A stretch of 64,000 bases of DNA from Planctomycetaceae bacterium (lineage in GTDB: Bacteria; Planctomycetota; UBA1135; GCA-002686595), in assembly GCA_016125265.1 (NCBI GenBank), contig WGMC01000041.1, positions 56,237-120,236 of the forward strand. Reading direction: 5' to 3'. The notes under the pieces were generated by a model. The model was given only the letters and a program-made list of their open reading frames with translations, did no database searches and was not told where the DNA came from. Shown piece after piece: positions 21,770 through 29,148 of this stretch (the stretch's first letter is position 1; every line of letters begins with the position of its first letter). The translations under genes and the position numbers were made by a program.

Positions 21770-22369
21770 ATGAACTATTGCAGTCGATCGGTCTTCCTGA
21801 GCCAAGCGGTCTCGGCGCGAGACTGCGACAGCATCGTTGAACTTGGCTCGTCTCTGCCAGCGATCCCGGTGCATGTGCCCGGGGACACCGGGGCCGAGGC
21901 GACACGTCGCGGACGGCGCACGGTACTCACGTGGATACGCGAGGCCTGGGTCTACGATCTCGTCGAACCACTCGTCCGTGAAGCCAACCGACAGGGCGGC
22001 TGGAACTTCCATCTCGCGCAAACCGAGCCACTGCAGTTCACTCGCTACGAGGCCGGTGGCGGCTACGGTTGGCACACCGATCAAGCCCGCAAGCCTCACG
22101 GACCGGAGCACGGAAACGTGCTGGTCGGAACGGTGCGCAAGCTGTCGTTCACTCTGCAACTGTCGGCTCCCGACGAGTACGAAGGTGGTGACTTCGAGAT
22201 CGCCTCCGGTTCGCCGGTCAGTCATCGACGCATCCGAACGTTGACCGCGGCACGTGACCGCGGAACATTGCTCGTGTTTCCCTCTTTCTACTACCACCAG
22301 GTGAGTGAGGTGACCCGTGGAGTTCGCTGTTCGCTTGTCGGTTGGACCTGTGGCCCTCCCTTCGTCTGA
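21770..22369 (+). CDS. PKHD-type 2OG-Fe(II) oxygenase
   Basis: The protein is 199 aa from ATG 21770; an in-frame ATG at 21725 with a weak AGAAGAG site would add 15 residues. The double-stranded beta-helix signature is complete: H102-x-D104 (GWHTDQ), H176 (FYYHQVSEV) and R186 for 2-oxoglutarate (TRGVRCSL). EYEGGDFEI and DRGTLLVFPSF are typical of prolyl-4-hydroxylase-like PKHD proteins. It is divergent from the cupin oxygenase gene and about 70 bp before the SpeE-like gene on the same strand. Tailoring of the cluster peptide is likely but unproven; a free-standing iron-uptake role (as for PiuC/YbiX) is the alternative. Confidence 0.82.
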   Translation: MNYCSRSVFLSQAVSARDCDSIVELGSSLPAIPVHVPGDTGAEATRRGRRTVLTWIREAWVYDLVEPLVREANRQGGWNFHLAQTEPLQFTRYEAGGGYGWHTDQARKPHGPEHGNVLVGTVRKLSFTLQLSAPDEYEGGDFEIASGSPVSHRRIRTLTAARDRGTLLVFPSFYYHQVSEVTRGVRCSLVGWTCGPPFV

Positions 22370-22438
22370 CACGCGCGACCAACGCCGCCCTCCGCGGGCA
22401 TCGACGCCACGCGGCGAGTGCATCGAAGGAGCAATCGT

Positions 22439-24043
22439 GTGACCCACACGCCCGGCCCGAGGCGCTTGAGCGCCATTGTGTTCCTGTCTGGGGCGATCGT
22501 GCTGGCGCTCGAGCTGGTGTGTCCCCGGTTCCTGGCACCGGCGTTCGGCGCAGGACATTCTGTCTGGTCCGCGGTCATCGCTTCGACACTCGCCGCGCTG
22601 GCCGCGGGCTACGCGCTCGGAGGTCGTTGGGCCGACGGACCGCGCCCCGGGATGGCGCTGGCCGGTTGTCTCGCAGGTGCCGCGGCGTGGGCGCTCTTGC
22701 TGCCGTGGGTGCGCCACCTGTTCGTCGGCTGGACGCTGCCGCTCGGACCCGTCAGCGGCCCCTACATCGCATCGATCCTGCTCATGGGGCCTCCGCTCGT
22801 ACTGCTCGGCGCCGTCGCGCCGATCGCCGTGCGCGCCGGAGCGCTCGACCTCGGTCACGTTGGCCGATCCGCAGGTCGCGTGGCCGCCTTGTCGACGGCG
22901 GGCAGCATCGCCGGCGCACTTCTGACCGGTGTGGTGCTGATTCCGTGGATGCCCGGTAGCGACCTCGTATCGGGAATCGGCGTGGCCCTGCTCGCCCTCG
23001 CCGTCTTGGCTGCCATCCCGGCCCGTCGTGCGGCGGCGGCCGCGGTCACCATCGTCGCTGCACTCGCAGCGGCGGTCTACACCCAGCACGAGCGGGCAAC
23101 CGAAACGCCAGATCCCCTGACGCCCGCCACAGGTGTCCGTTTCGCGCGCAACTCTCGCTTCGCCAACATCGTGGTCCAGGATCTGATCGAGCCTCCGAGG
23201 CGTGCGCTGATCCTCGATGGGCTGACACACACGATCGTGTCGCTCCCCGAGCTCGAGAACCTCTCGGAGGTCTACACCGCCTTTGGACTCACCACATGCA
23301 TGCGGCCGCACGCGGAGAGCGCGCTCGTGATCGGACTCGGGGGCGGCGTTACGCCGCGCGCCTTGGCGCGACAAGGCATCCGCACGGACGTGGTGGAGAT
23401 CGACCCGGTTGTGGTGGATGTCGCGCGCACTTGGTTCGGTTTCGAATCGCTCGGCGAGGTGCACGTAGCCGATGGGCGCACTTTCCTTCGCAGGTCGACG
23501 AACCGCTACGATCTTATCTTTCTCGATGCGGCGAGTGGTGATTCGCACCCCTTCCACCTGTTCACAGTCGAAGCCTACGAAGACTGCCTGTCGCGCTTGA
23601 CCGACGGCGGACTGCTTTCGATCAACCTCGTCGGTTCGGCAACGGATCCCCGCGGTCGGACGCTTGTAGCCTCCGTCCTCCGGACCCTTGGAGCGGTTTT
23701 CCAGCACGCAGCCGTGTTGCAAACCGACACGCGGGCGGCACGCGGTGCGCCGTGCGAGAACCTGCTGTTCCTCGCGTCGAACTCGCCGTTGGAGTACCGC
23801 ACCCCCCCACGTACGGCCGCTCCGGAGTTGGCCGCCTACTACTCTCGGATCGCACAGCGACCGCTTCTCTTCGAACTTCGCGATGGAGACCGCACCGTGG
23901 TCGGACCGATGTTCACGGACGACCACTGCCCCATCGACGATCTCTCCAGCTCGCTCGTGCTCGCGCATCGCGGCTGGGTGCTCGCGTCGAACGCATCCGC
24001 CGGATGGGCTGAAGTGATGGAGAGGATCCACGGCAGCGATTGA
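22439..24043 (+). CDS. Membrane protein fused to a spermidine-synthase-like methyltransferase fold
   Basis: The protein is 534 aa. GTG 22439 was chosen because AAGGAG lies 7 nt upstream; an earlier GTG at 22418 lacks one. The N-terminal ~210 residues form several hydrophobic helices (MFS-like half). The C-terminal ~300 residues are a Rossmann domain with VIGLGGGVTPRALA, VVEIDPVVV, and FLDAASGDSHPFHLFT, the pattern of 'fused MFS/spermidine synthase' proteins. Those proteins keep the nucleotide fold, but many lack polyamine activity. Its role is unknown; transfer of an aminopropyl or methyl group to the peptide product, or an unrelated membrane function, are both open. It converges on the halogenase-like gene with 16 bp between the stops. 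Confidence 0.78.
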   Translation: MTHTPGPRRLSAIVFLSGAIVLALELVCPRFLAPAFGAGHSVWSAVIASTLAALAAGYALGGRWADGPRPGMALAGCLAGAAAWALLLPWVRHLFVGWTLPLGPVSGPYIASILLMGPPLVLLGAVAPIAVRAGALDLGHVGRSAGRVAALSTAGSIAGALLTGVVLIPWMPGSDLVSGIGVALLALAVLAAIPARRAAAAAVTIVAALAAAVYTQHERATETPDPLTPATGVRFARNSRFANIVVQDLIEPPRRALILDGLTHTIVSLPELENLSEVYTAFGLTTCMRPHAESALVIGLGGGVTPRALARQGIRTDVVEIDPVVVDVARTWFGFESLGEVHVADGRTFLRRSTNRYDLIFLDAASGDSHPFHLFTVEAYEDCLSRLTDGGLLSINLVGSATDPRGRTLVASVLRTLGAVFQHAAVLQTDTRAARGAPCENLLFLASNSPLEYRTPPRTAAPELAAYYSRIAQRPLLFELRDGDRTVVGPMFTDDHCPIDDLSSSLVLAHRGWVLASNASAGWAEVMERIHGSD

Positions 24044-24061
24044 AGACCGGGGAACGGCTTC
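24042..24061. terminator. Weak bidirectional hairpin between convergent genes
   Basis: GAAG-A-CCG and CGG-CTTC pair across a 5-nt loop (one bulged A) and overlap the two convergent stop codons. The stem is short, so this is only a possible terminator for both the SpeE-like gene and the long minus-strand operon. Confidence 0.3.
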
Positions 24062-25607
24062 AGACGGGAACCAGGCCGCGCAGGTACTGAGCATGGGTTG
24101 GTAGTTCCGCGGCCAACCGAGTCGCGCGCAGCGCCTGCTCCCGTCGCAATTGGGCAAAAGGTTCGAGGTCGAGGTGATCGAGGATTGGGGGGTACGCGCG
24201 GGGCTCCCGCCCCATCCCGCTGAGCAACAACGCATAGGACCGCGCGTCGAACAGCTCCGACGGATCGCCAGCGCTCGAGCAGTTGGTCGTGATGCCTTGG
24301 TCGAACGCTTCGAGGCGGGCGGCGAGACGCGCGGACGGCGTTGCTGCGGCCCGAACTTCCCGCCAGAAGGCGTTGTCGGGCGTTGGGACGGTGAGGTAGT
24401 GCGCGGTGATGAAGTCTTCGATCGCATCGTGCATCGCGACGACCTCGCGGTTGTAGATTCCGGCGCGGTGTGCGTCGTCCTGGGTGCCCGACAGGTGCCG
24501 CACGATGCCCGCGAGTTGAAAACCAAGCATCAACAACTGCGTCCCCTGGAAATCGTCGACTGCCGAAGCCGCAGTGCCGATGGCGACGCAGTTGTTTGTC
24601 CAGGGGTCCGAACTGCGTCCGCTCGCCACGGATCCGGAACCGATCTCGGCTCCGCTGGATTCGCCCATGGTGGCCAGGAGTGCGGCCTCCGCGTCACGGG
24701 CGTCCGCGTACCTGCTGTCGAACGTCAGAACACTGACGACGCGGTCAGCTAGCGGAATGGACAGTCTCCACCCCTGCTCCATAGCCCCCACCGTCGAGTA
24801 CGTCGGTACGTCCTCCCGATCTGCGACGGGCAACTCGACCGCAACGAATCGGTCGCAGCGCTGGTGCGCCGGCCCGGCAGACCGCGTGCCACCGGCCGCC
24901 CGGTGGATCGAACCTTCGGGGCCCGTACAGTCGACGAACAGATCTCCGGGGACACAGCGGCCCGACGCCGTCCGCAACATCGTCAGACGCCCGCGTTCGT
25001 CGTGTTCAACTCCTCCGACCGCTTCCGCGACGAACTCCACTCCGAGCTTCGTCCCCCGGTCGCGCAACACCCCAACCAGGCCGACGGTGTCGAGGTGGTA
25101 CCCGAACGCCGGCGCTGCGCCATGGCGAGGTGCATCCGGGCGCGCCCGTGGGGCAAGGTGGTCGCGGAAGAACGCCTCGAGCAAAGGCTGGGTCCTCTGG
25201 AACGGGACCCGACGACCGTGGCACAACGAACGCTTCCAAAAATCGACGGTCGAGAAGCCCCGCCCCGTCACCGGGAAGAAGGGTACGCCGATCAGGTCGA
25301 CGGGTGCGTCCGGAGCGCCGTAGAACGGCAAGAGAGCACCATCACTCGAGGGGCCCTCGATACGCGTCGCACATCGGAAGGTGGCGCCACACTCCCGGAG
25401 GACCGTGGATTCTTCGATCCCGAGCAGGCGGAACGTGGACAAGATGCTGGGCGGAGCCGCAACGGCTGGGGGCAGAAGTTCGGCTTTGGCTTGCACGAGC
25501 GTGACGGCCACACCGGGACCGAGGAGACGCCGCAGGTAGCTGGCAGCCAACCAACCCTTCAAGCCGCCTCCGGCGACGACGATGCTGCGCAATCGAGTAG
25601 ATGTCAT
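24060..25607 (-). CDS. Flavin-dependent 'tryptophan halogenase-like' protein with altered active site
   Basis: The protein is 515 aa, the size of Trp_halogenase (PF04820) flavoenzymes. The FAD loop GGGLKGW is at 13-19 and FVDCTGPEG near 224. The three hallmark sites of true halogenases are all changed: the catalytic Lys (K79 in PrnA/RebH) is R78 in ECGATFRCA; the WxWxIP motif reads W280-R-L-S-I-P with the second Trp as Leu; and the catalytic Glu in the PLEST segment is Q354 (DDFQGTQ). It therefore probably oxidises rather than halogenates, or halogenates by another route. It is the last gene of the operon and its ATG overlaps the preceding stop (25604-25607). A FAD monooxygenase acting on the peptide is the working idea. 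Confidence 0.8.
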   Translation of the reverse strand: MTSTRLRSIVVAGGGLKGWLAASYLRRLLGPGVAVTLVQAKAELLPPAVAAPPSILSTFRLLGIEESTVLRECGATFRCATRIEGPSSDGALLPFYGAPDAPVDLIGVPFFPVTGRGFSTVDFWKRSLCHGRRVPFQRTQPLLEAFFRDHLAPRARPDAPRHGAAPAFGYHLDTVGLVGVLRDRGTKLGVEFVAEAVGGVEHDERGRLTMLRTASGRCVPGDLFVDCTGPEGSIHRAAGGTRSAGPAHQRCDRFVAVELPVADREDVPTYSTVGAMEQGWRLSIPLADRVVSVLTFDSRYADARDAEAALLATMGESSGAEIGSGSVASGRSSDPWTNNCVAIGTAASAVDDFQGTQLLMLGFQLAGIVRHLSGTQDDAHRAGIYNREVVAMHDAIEDFITAHYLTVPTPDNAFWREVRAAATPSARLAARLEAFDQGITTNCSSAGDPSELFDARSYALLLSGMGREPRAYPPILDHLDLEPFAQLRREQALRATRLAAELPTHAQYLRGLVPV

Positions 25608-27082
25608 GCTTCGATACCGATCGACGGGGACAAAGTTCGAGGAGAGCGACGTGAAGAGATGTCCACCACCTCCGCGACGTGCTGGGGTGGAGGGAGACGT
25701 CCGGAACCAGCGCGATCGAGCGCGCGACGACCGCGCCGCGCCAGTTCGATACGCACGCGGGCAGTGTGTGGAGCTCCCGCAAGTCGCGCCGGGTCACTGA
25801 TCAGCGTGCCGCCCGTGCGCCGCCAATGGCGCAGGCCGGTAGGAGCCGCCGCCCAGTCCACCGGGGGAGCTCCCGCGTCAGGGGCGAACATCGCGCGGCA
25901 AGTCTCCCAAGGCCACATCTGAACCTCGCCCTTCGGCCGAGTTCGACCATGGCCCAGCAAGGCACCCAAGCGCGACCGCGCGCGGCACAACGGCCAGAGA
26001 CGGGTTCCTTCGAAGTCAGTCACGAGCCAGTTGTCGCCATCCGATACCGGGAAGAGCCAGACAGCCCCGACCTCTCTCCGCGCCGCGCGCCAACGCGTCA
26101 ACCACGCCACCGCCCCGTGCCCGCCGAACAGGAATGCGTGAAGCGCGATACCGCCCCAGATCTCGCCCGTGGTGATGACGAATGCGCCGAAACCCAGTCC
26201 TGCAACCGTCATCATCGAAACGCCGCGCACACCGCCGGGCTTTCCGTCGACGTAGTGCGCGCCGCCAAATGCGAGGGCACTGACCGCGACGGCTGTCGTC
26301 GGCCCAAACAGCGTCCATAGTGCTCCGAGCTGAAGGAATCGATAGAGCCACTCCTCGCAGAAGGCGTTCGCCACTAGCCGGCCGTGCAGCCACGTCAGAT
26401 CGCGCCACAGTGGCGCCTGTTCCGCGGCGTGCCGTTCGCGCCGAAACTCACGCAGCCGTGGCACGAACCGGGCCGCGTGTACGGTCCCACTGCCGACGAG
26501 CGCTGCCAGCAGCCACCAGGGCGAAGCGAGCGTCGAAACGCTGATCGGCCACGATGTCGGGATCGATCCGCCCGTGGCGAGCAGCATCTCGCCCGTCGCC
26601 ACGAGCGCCCACAGGGACTTGGATGTAGGCTCGCTGATCGGGCTGTGCAGGACGAACCGCCGCCCCCACGTCGGGCCCTCACGAAGGAGGACCCACCCCG
26701 CGGCGACCACGGCGCGAGCGTGACCGACAGCGACAAGGGCGACGATCGCCCCGACAAGGGAAGGGCTGGACTCCGTCCCGCCACGCGCTTGAGCCAGGAT
26801 AACCCCAACGAGCGCGACCAGTACCCCGCTCGCGGCAAGGAACCAGCGCGCGCCCCGCAGCTCGAAAGTCGGCGTCCGTACGGCAGTGCAGATGCCAAAC
26901 ACGCGCAGAAACTGGCCGAACATGCCAGAGCCGCCGCTGCCACCGAACACCGTCACTCTCGACGGCGTCGACGCTGAGGCATCGTTCATCCGAGACGCGC
27001 CCACTTGGGCCTCCCCTCCGGACAGGTTGTCCGCGAAGTGGATGTCGGTGGCGACATCCGAAGCTGGTACCGACTCGTCCAT
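25604..27082 (-). CDS. CPBP-family intramembrane metalloprotease with long extensions
   Basis: The protein is 492 aa from ATG 27080-27082, with GGGGAG about 8 nt upstream. Six to eight hydrophobic spans surround the CPBP motifs EEWLYR (E-E-x-x-x-R) and FGGAHY (F-x-x-x-H). The third motif reads HAFLFG, with His kept but without the usual Asn four residues later. A ~65-residue soluble N-terminus includes NLSGGE, and a ~150-residue soluble C-terminus with several Trp follows the membrane part; both are unusual for CPBP proteins. Family members cleave prenylated proteins or process bacteriocins and give self-protection. Its place in the operon points to leader cleavage, regulation or immunity. 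Confidence 0.8.
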   Translation of the reverse strand: MDESVPASDVATDIHFADNLSGGEAQVGASRMNDASASTPSRVTVFGGSGGSGMFGQFLRVFGICTAVRTPTFELRGARWFLAASGVLVALVGVILAQARGGTESSPSLVGAIVALVAVGHARAVVAAGWVLLREGPTWGRRFVLHSPISEPTSKSLWALVATGEMLLATGGSIPTSWPISVSTLASPWWLLAALVGSGTVHAARFVPRLREFRRERHAAEQAPLWRDLTWLHGRLVANAFCEEWLYRFLQLGALWTLFGPTTAVAVSALAFGGAHYVDGKPGGVRGVSMMTVAGLGFGAFVITTGEIWGGIALHAFLFGGHGAVAWLTRWRAARREVGAVWLFPVSDGDNWLVTDFEGTRLWPLCRARSRLGALLGHGRTRPKGEVQMWPWETCRAMFAPDAGAPPVDWAAAPTGLRHWRRTGGTLISDPARLAGAPHTARVRIELARRGRRALDRAGSGRLPPPQHVAEVVDISSRRSPRTLSPSIGIEA

Positions 27083-27098
27083 GGCGTACGCTCCCCTT

Positions 27099-29081
27099 TC
27101 AGCGTGCCACCCCATCGGCTATGGGCGCGCTCGGACCCCGCGATTGCACCGCGTTGGCCGCTTCCGGCTCGGCCTCTTTCCGCAGGCGCTGCGAGACCGT
27201 GCGAGCCATCTCGACGCCGCCGCCACGCGATTGGCGCACGGCCAGCGAGAGCGCCTGCTTCGCGTCGCGGATGATCCATCCCACGGCCTCTAGGCTGGCC
27301 AGAACCTCTGCCACGGTCGCGGCGCCCCCAAAGCGGCGCTCCAGTTGCGCGATCGCAACGGGTTCGTCGCACGCCAGGAAGACGCCGAGCTCGGCCCCCG
27401 ACAGATGCGCCACGGACTCCCGGCCGCGCGCTCGTGTGTCGCGCACCTCGGCGAAGTCGCCGCCAAGGCTGTACGTGAGCGCAGGGGGGGGACCGTCGGC
27501 TGCCCAGCGCTTGGTCCAAACGCGCACGCCGCGGTGATACTCGGCAATCGTTGCCGGTGAAAGAGGCCGATCGCCGATGTAATCGAAGTCAAAATAGAAG
27601 GCGACCTTGTTCAGGTCGGTCCCATCGGGGAAGAGCGACCGATAGGCACGTTTCGCCCGCTTGTTGGTCACGCCAAGCGCCTCCGATTCGGTGTGAAACG
27701 GACTGAACCGCTGCAGTGCGAAACGCACGACGCTCATCGGCGGTATGAGGTGGTGCATGTGCGCGATCCACGCGCACTGTTGGGCGTAGTCCTCGTCGGT
27801 CTCCCCAGGAAAACCGTAGATCAGGTTCCACCGCGGTTCGACGCCCGACTCCATCGCAAGTTTGAGCAGGAAGACGTTCTGTATGCCGGTCACGCCCTTA
27901 CGCATCAGGGTGAGCACGTGGTCGTTCAGGCTCTCGATCCCGGGCTGGATCGCGCGCACGCCCGCCGACCGAAGGAGTTGCATGTGCTCTCGCTTGAGGT
28001 TGGACTTCGTCTCGTAGAAGAGCTCGAGATCCAAGTCGAGTGAAGCGAGCGTCGGCAGCAGCGACTTCAGGTAACCGTGCGGCAGGATGTTGTCCGTCGC
28101 AAAGAGGCGCACCATCTTGTACTCGTTGGCCAGTGCGGCGATTTCTTCGGCAACCTCCGCGGCCGGTCGCTCGCGGAAGATCATGCCTTCGCCGTTTAGG
28201 CCGCAGAAAGTACAGTGCTGCTTCTGGCCCCACCAGCAGCCACGCGAACTGGTGAAGGAGATGCCGTGTACAATCAGTCGATTGCGGGAGCGTGAGCGGT
28301 AGCGCTCGGCCTGTTCAAAGTAGGGTCGATAGTCGGGTCGTGGAGCCGCCGTCATGTCGCGCAGTAGCGCTACCCCGGTTGCGCACGCGATCGTTCCGTC
28401 CGCTCTGCGGTACGACACGAACTCTTCCGGCGGCGTCTCGGCTCGTCCGACCAACCAATCGACGGTGGCTGCCAGCCCTACTTCGCCCTCACCCTTGTAG
28501 ACGGCGTCGACCCATGGAGCGATGCGCAGCACCTCGTCGCCCATCTCGCTTTCCACCTGCGAACCGCCCAGCAATATCTTCACGTCGGGCGACAACCGAC
28601 GGAGCGCGCGCGCCGCGGCCAGCGCAGGAAGCAGTTGGCTGATCGAGCAGGTGAAGCCGACGACGTCTGCGGGCAATGCGCGTTCCGCGACCGCGCGACA
28701 GTAGCTCGCGGCGCGCTCGTCTCGCAGTTCTGCCACGAACGCCGCTCCACCTTCGTCCGCGAACAATTGGACGACGTCGTGGAAGTTCCGACCCGACTTC
28801 GCAATCTCTTCGATCGAGTCGCCGGGGAACGCCTCGGGAAACGCTTCCTTCGAAAACAGCCACTCACCCAAGAACTGCCAACCCACCCCCTGGGCGATGG
28901 TGTCGTACCGCGAAAAGCCGAGGAAGTCCGCGAACATCAGATTCGCGTGCAGCACCCGGACAGAACTGCCCGCCGACTCGAGGATCGGCTTGAGCAGCCC
29001 CAGCGCGGCATTGGGCCGGGAGGACAGGCCCCATGGCATGTCGACCAGCGTGACCTTCGTGGGACTCGGGGACGAAATCAT
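27099..29081 (-). CDS. B12-binding radical SAM RiPP maturase (copy A)
   Basis: The protein is 660 aa. Residues about 9-215 are a cobalamin-binding-type Rossmann domain (VTLVDMPWGLSSRP, GFTCSISQLLPALAAARALR, LLGGSQVE). The radical SAM cluster motif is SSRGCWWGQKQHCTFCGLNG with C282, C290 and C293, a C-x7-C-x2-C spacing that is the mark of 'ribosomal peptide maturation radical SAM protein 1' (TIGR03975-like). GFPGETDEDY and PGIESLNDH follow in the barrel. The C-terminal ~110 residues (AHLSGAELGVFLACDE onward) form a winged-helix-like domain that may bind the leader. It probably performs C-methylation or another C-H change on the precursor. It is 36% or more similar by eye to copy B next door; start ATG 29079-29081. 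Confidence 0.9.
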   Translation of the reverse strand: MISSPSPTKVTLVDMPWGLSSRPNAALGLLKPILESAGSSVRVLHANLMFADFLGFSRYDTIAQGVGWQFLGEWLFSKEAFPEAFPGDSIEEIAKSGRNFHDVVQLFADEGGAAFVAELRDERAASYCRAVAERALPADVVGFTCSISQLLPALAAARALRRLSPDVKILLGGSQVESEMGDEVLRIAPWVDAVYKGEGEVGLAATVDWLVGRAETPPEEFVSYRRADGTIACATGVALLRDMTAAPRPDYRPYFEQAERYRSRSRNRLIVHGISFTSSRGCWWGQKQHCTFCGLNGEGMIFRERPAAEVAEEIAALANEYKMVRLFATDNILPHGYLKSLLPTLASLDLDLELFYETKSNLKREHMQLLRSAGVRAIQPGIESLNDHVLTLMRKGVTGIQNVFLLKLAMESGVEPRWNLIYGFPGETDEDYAQQCAWIAHMHHLIPPMSVVRFALQRFSPFHTESEALGVTNKRAKRAYRSLFPDGTDLNKVAFYFDFDYIGDRPLSPATIAEYHRGVRVWTKRWAADGPPPALTYSLGGDFAEVRDTRARGRESVAHLSGAELGVFLACDEPVAIAQLERRFGGAATVAEVLASLEAVGWIIRDAKQALSLAVRQSRGGGVEMARTVSQRLRKEAEPEAANAVQSRGPSAPIADGVAR

Positions 29082-29148
29082 GGTTCGATGGGTGGCTACT
29101 CGGGTGGTGGAACGCCCGTGCGCTCGGCTCCAGAATGGTCTCGCACGA

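Noticed and set aside
21665..24526. 953-aa minus-strand frame over the PKHD and SpeE-like genes
   Set aside because: Arg/Thr/Pro-rich antisense sequence opposite two well-supported genes.
24060..25607. Straight annotation as tryptophan halogenase
   Set aside because: The catalytic Lys and Glu and one signature Trp are replaced, so only 'halogenase-like flavoprotein' can be supported.
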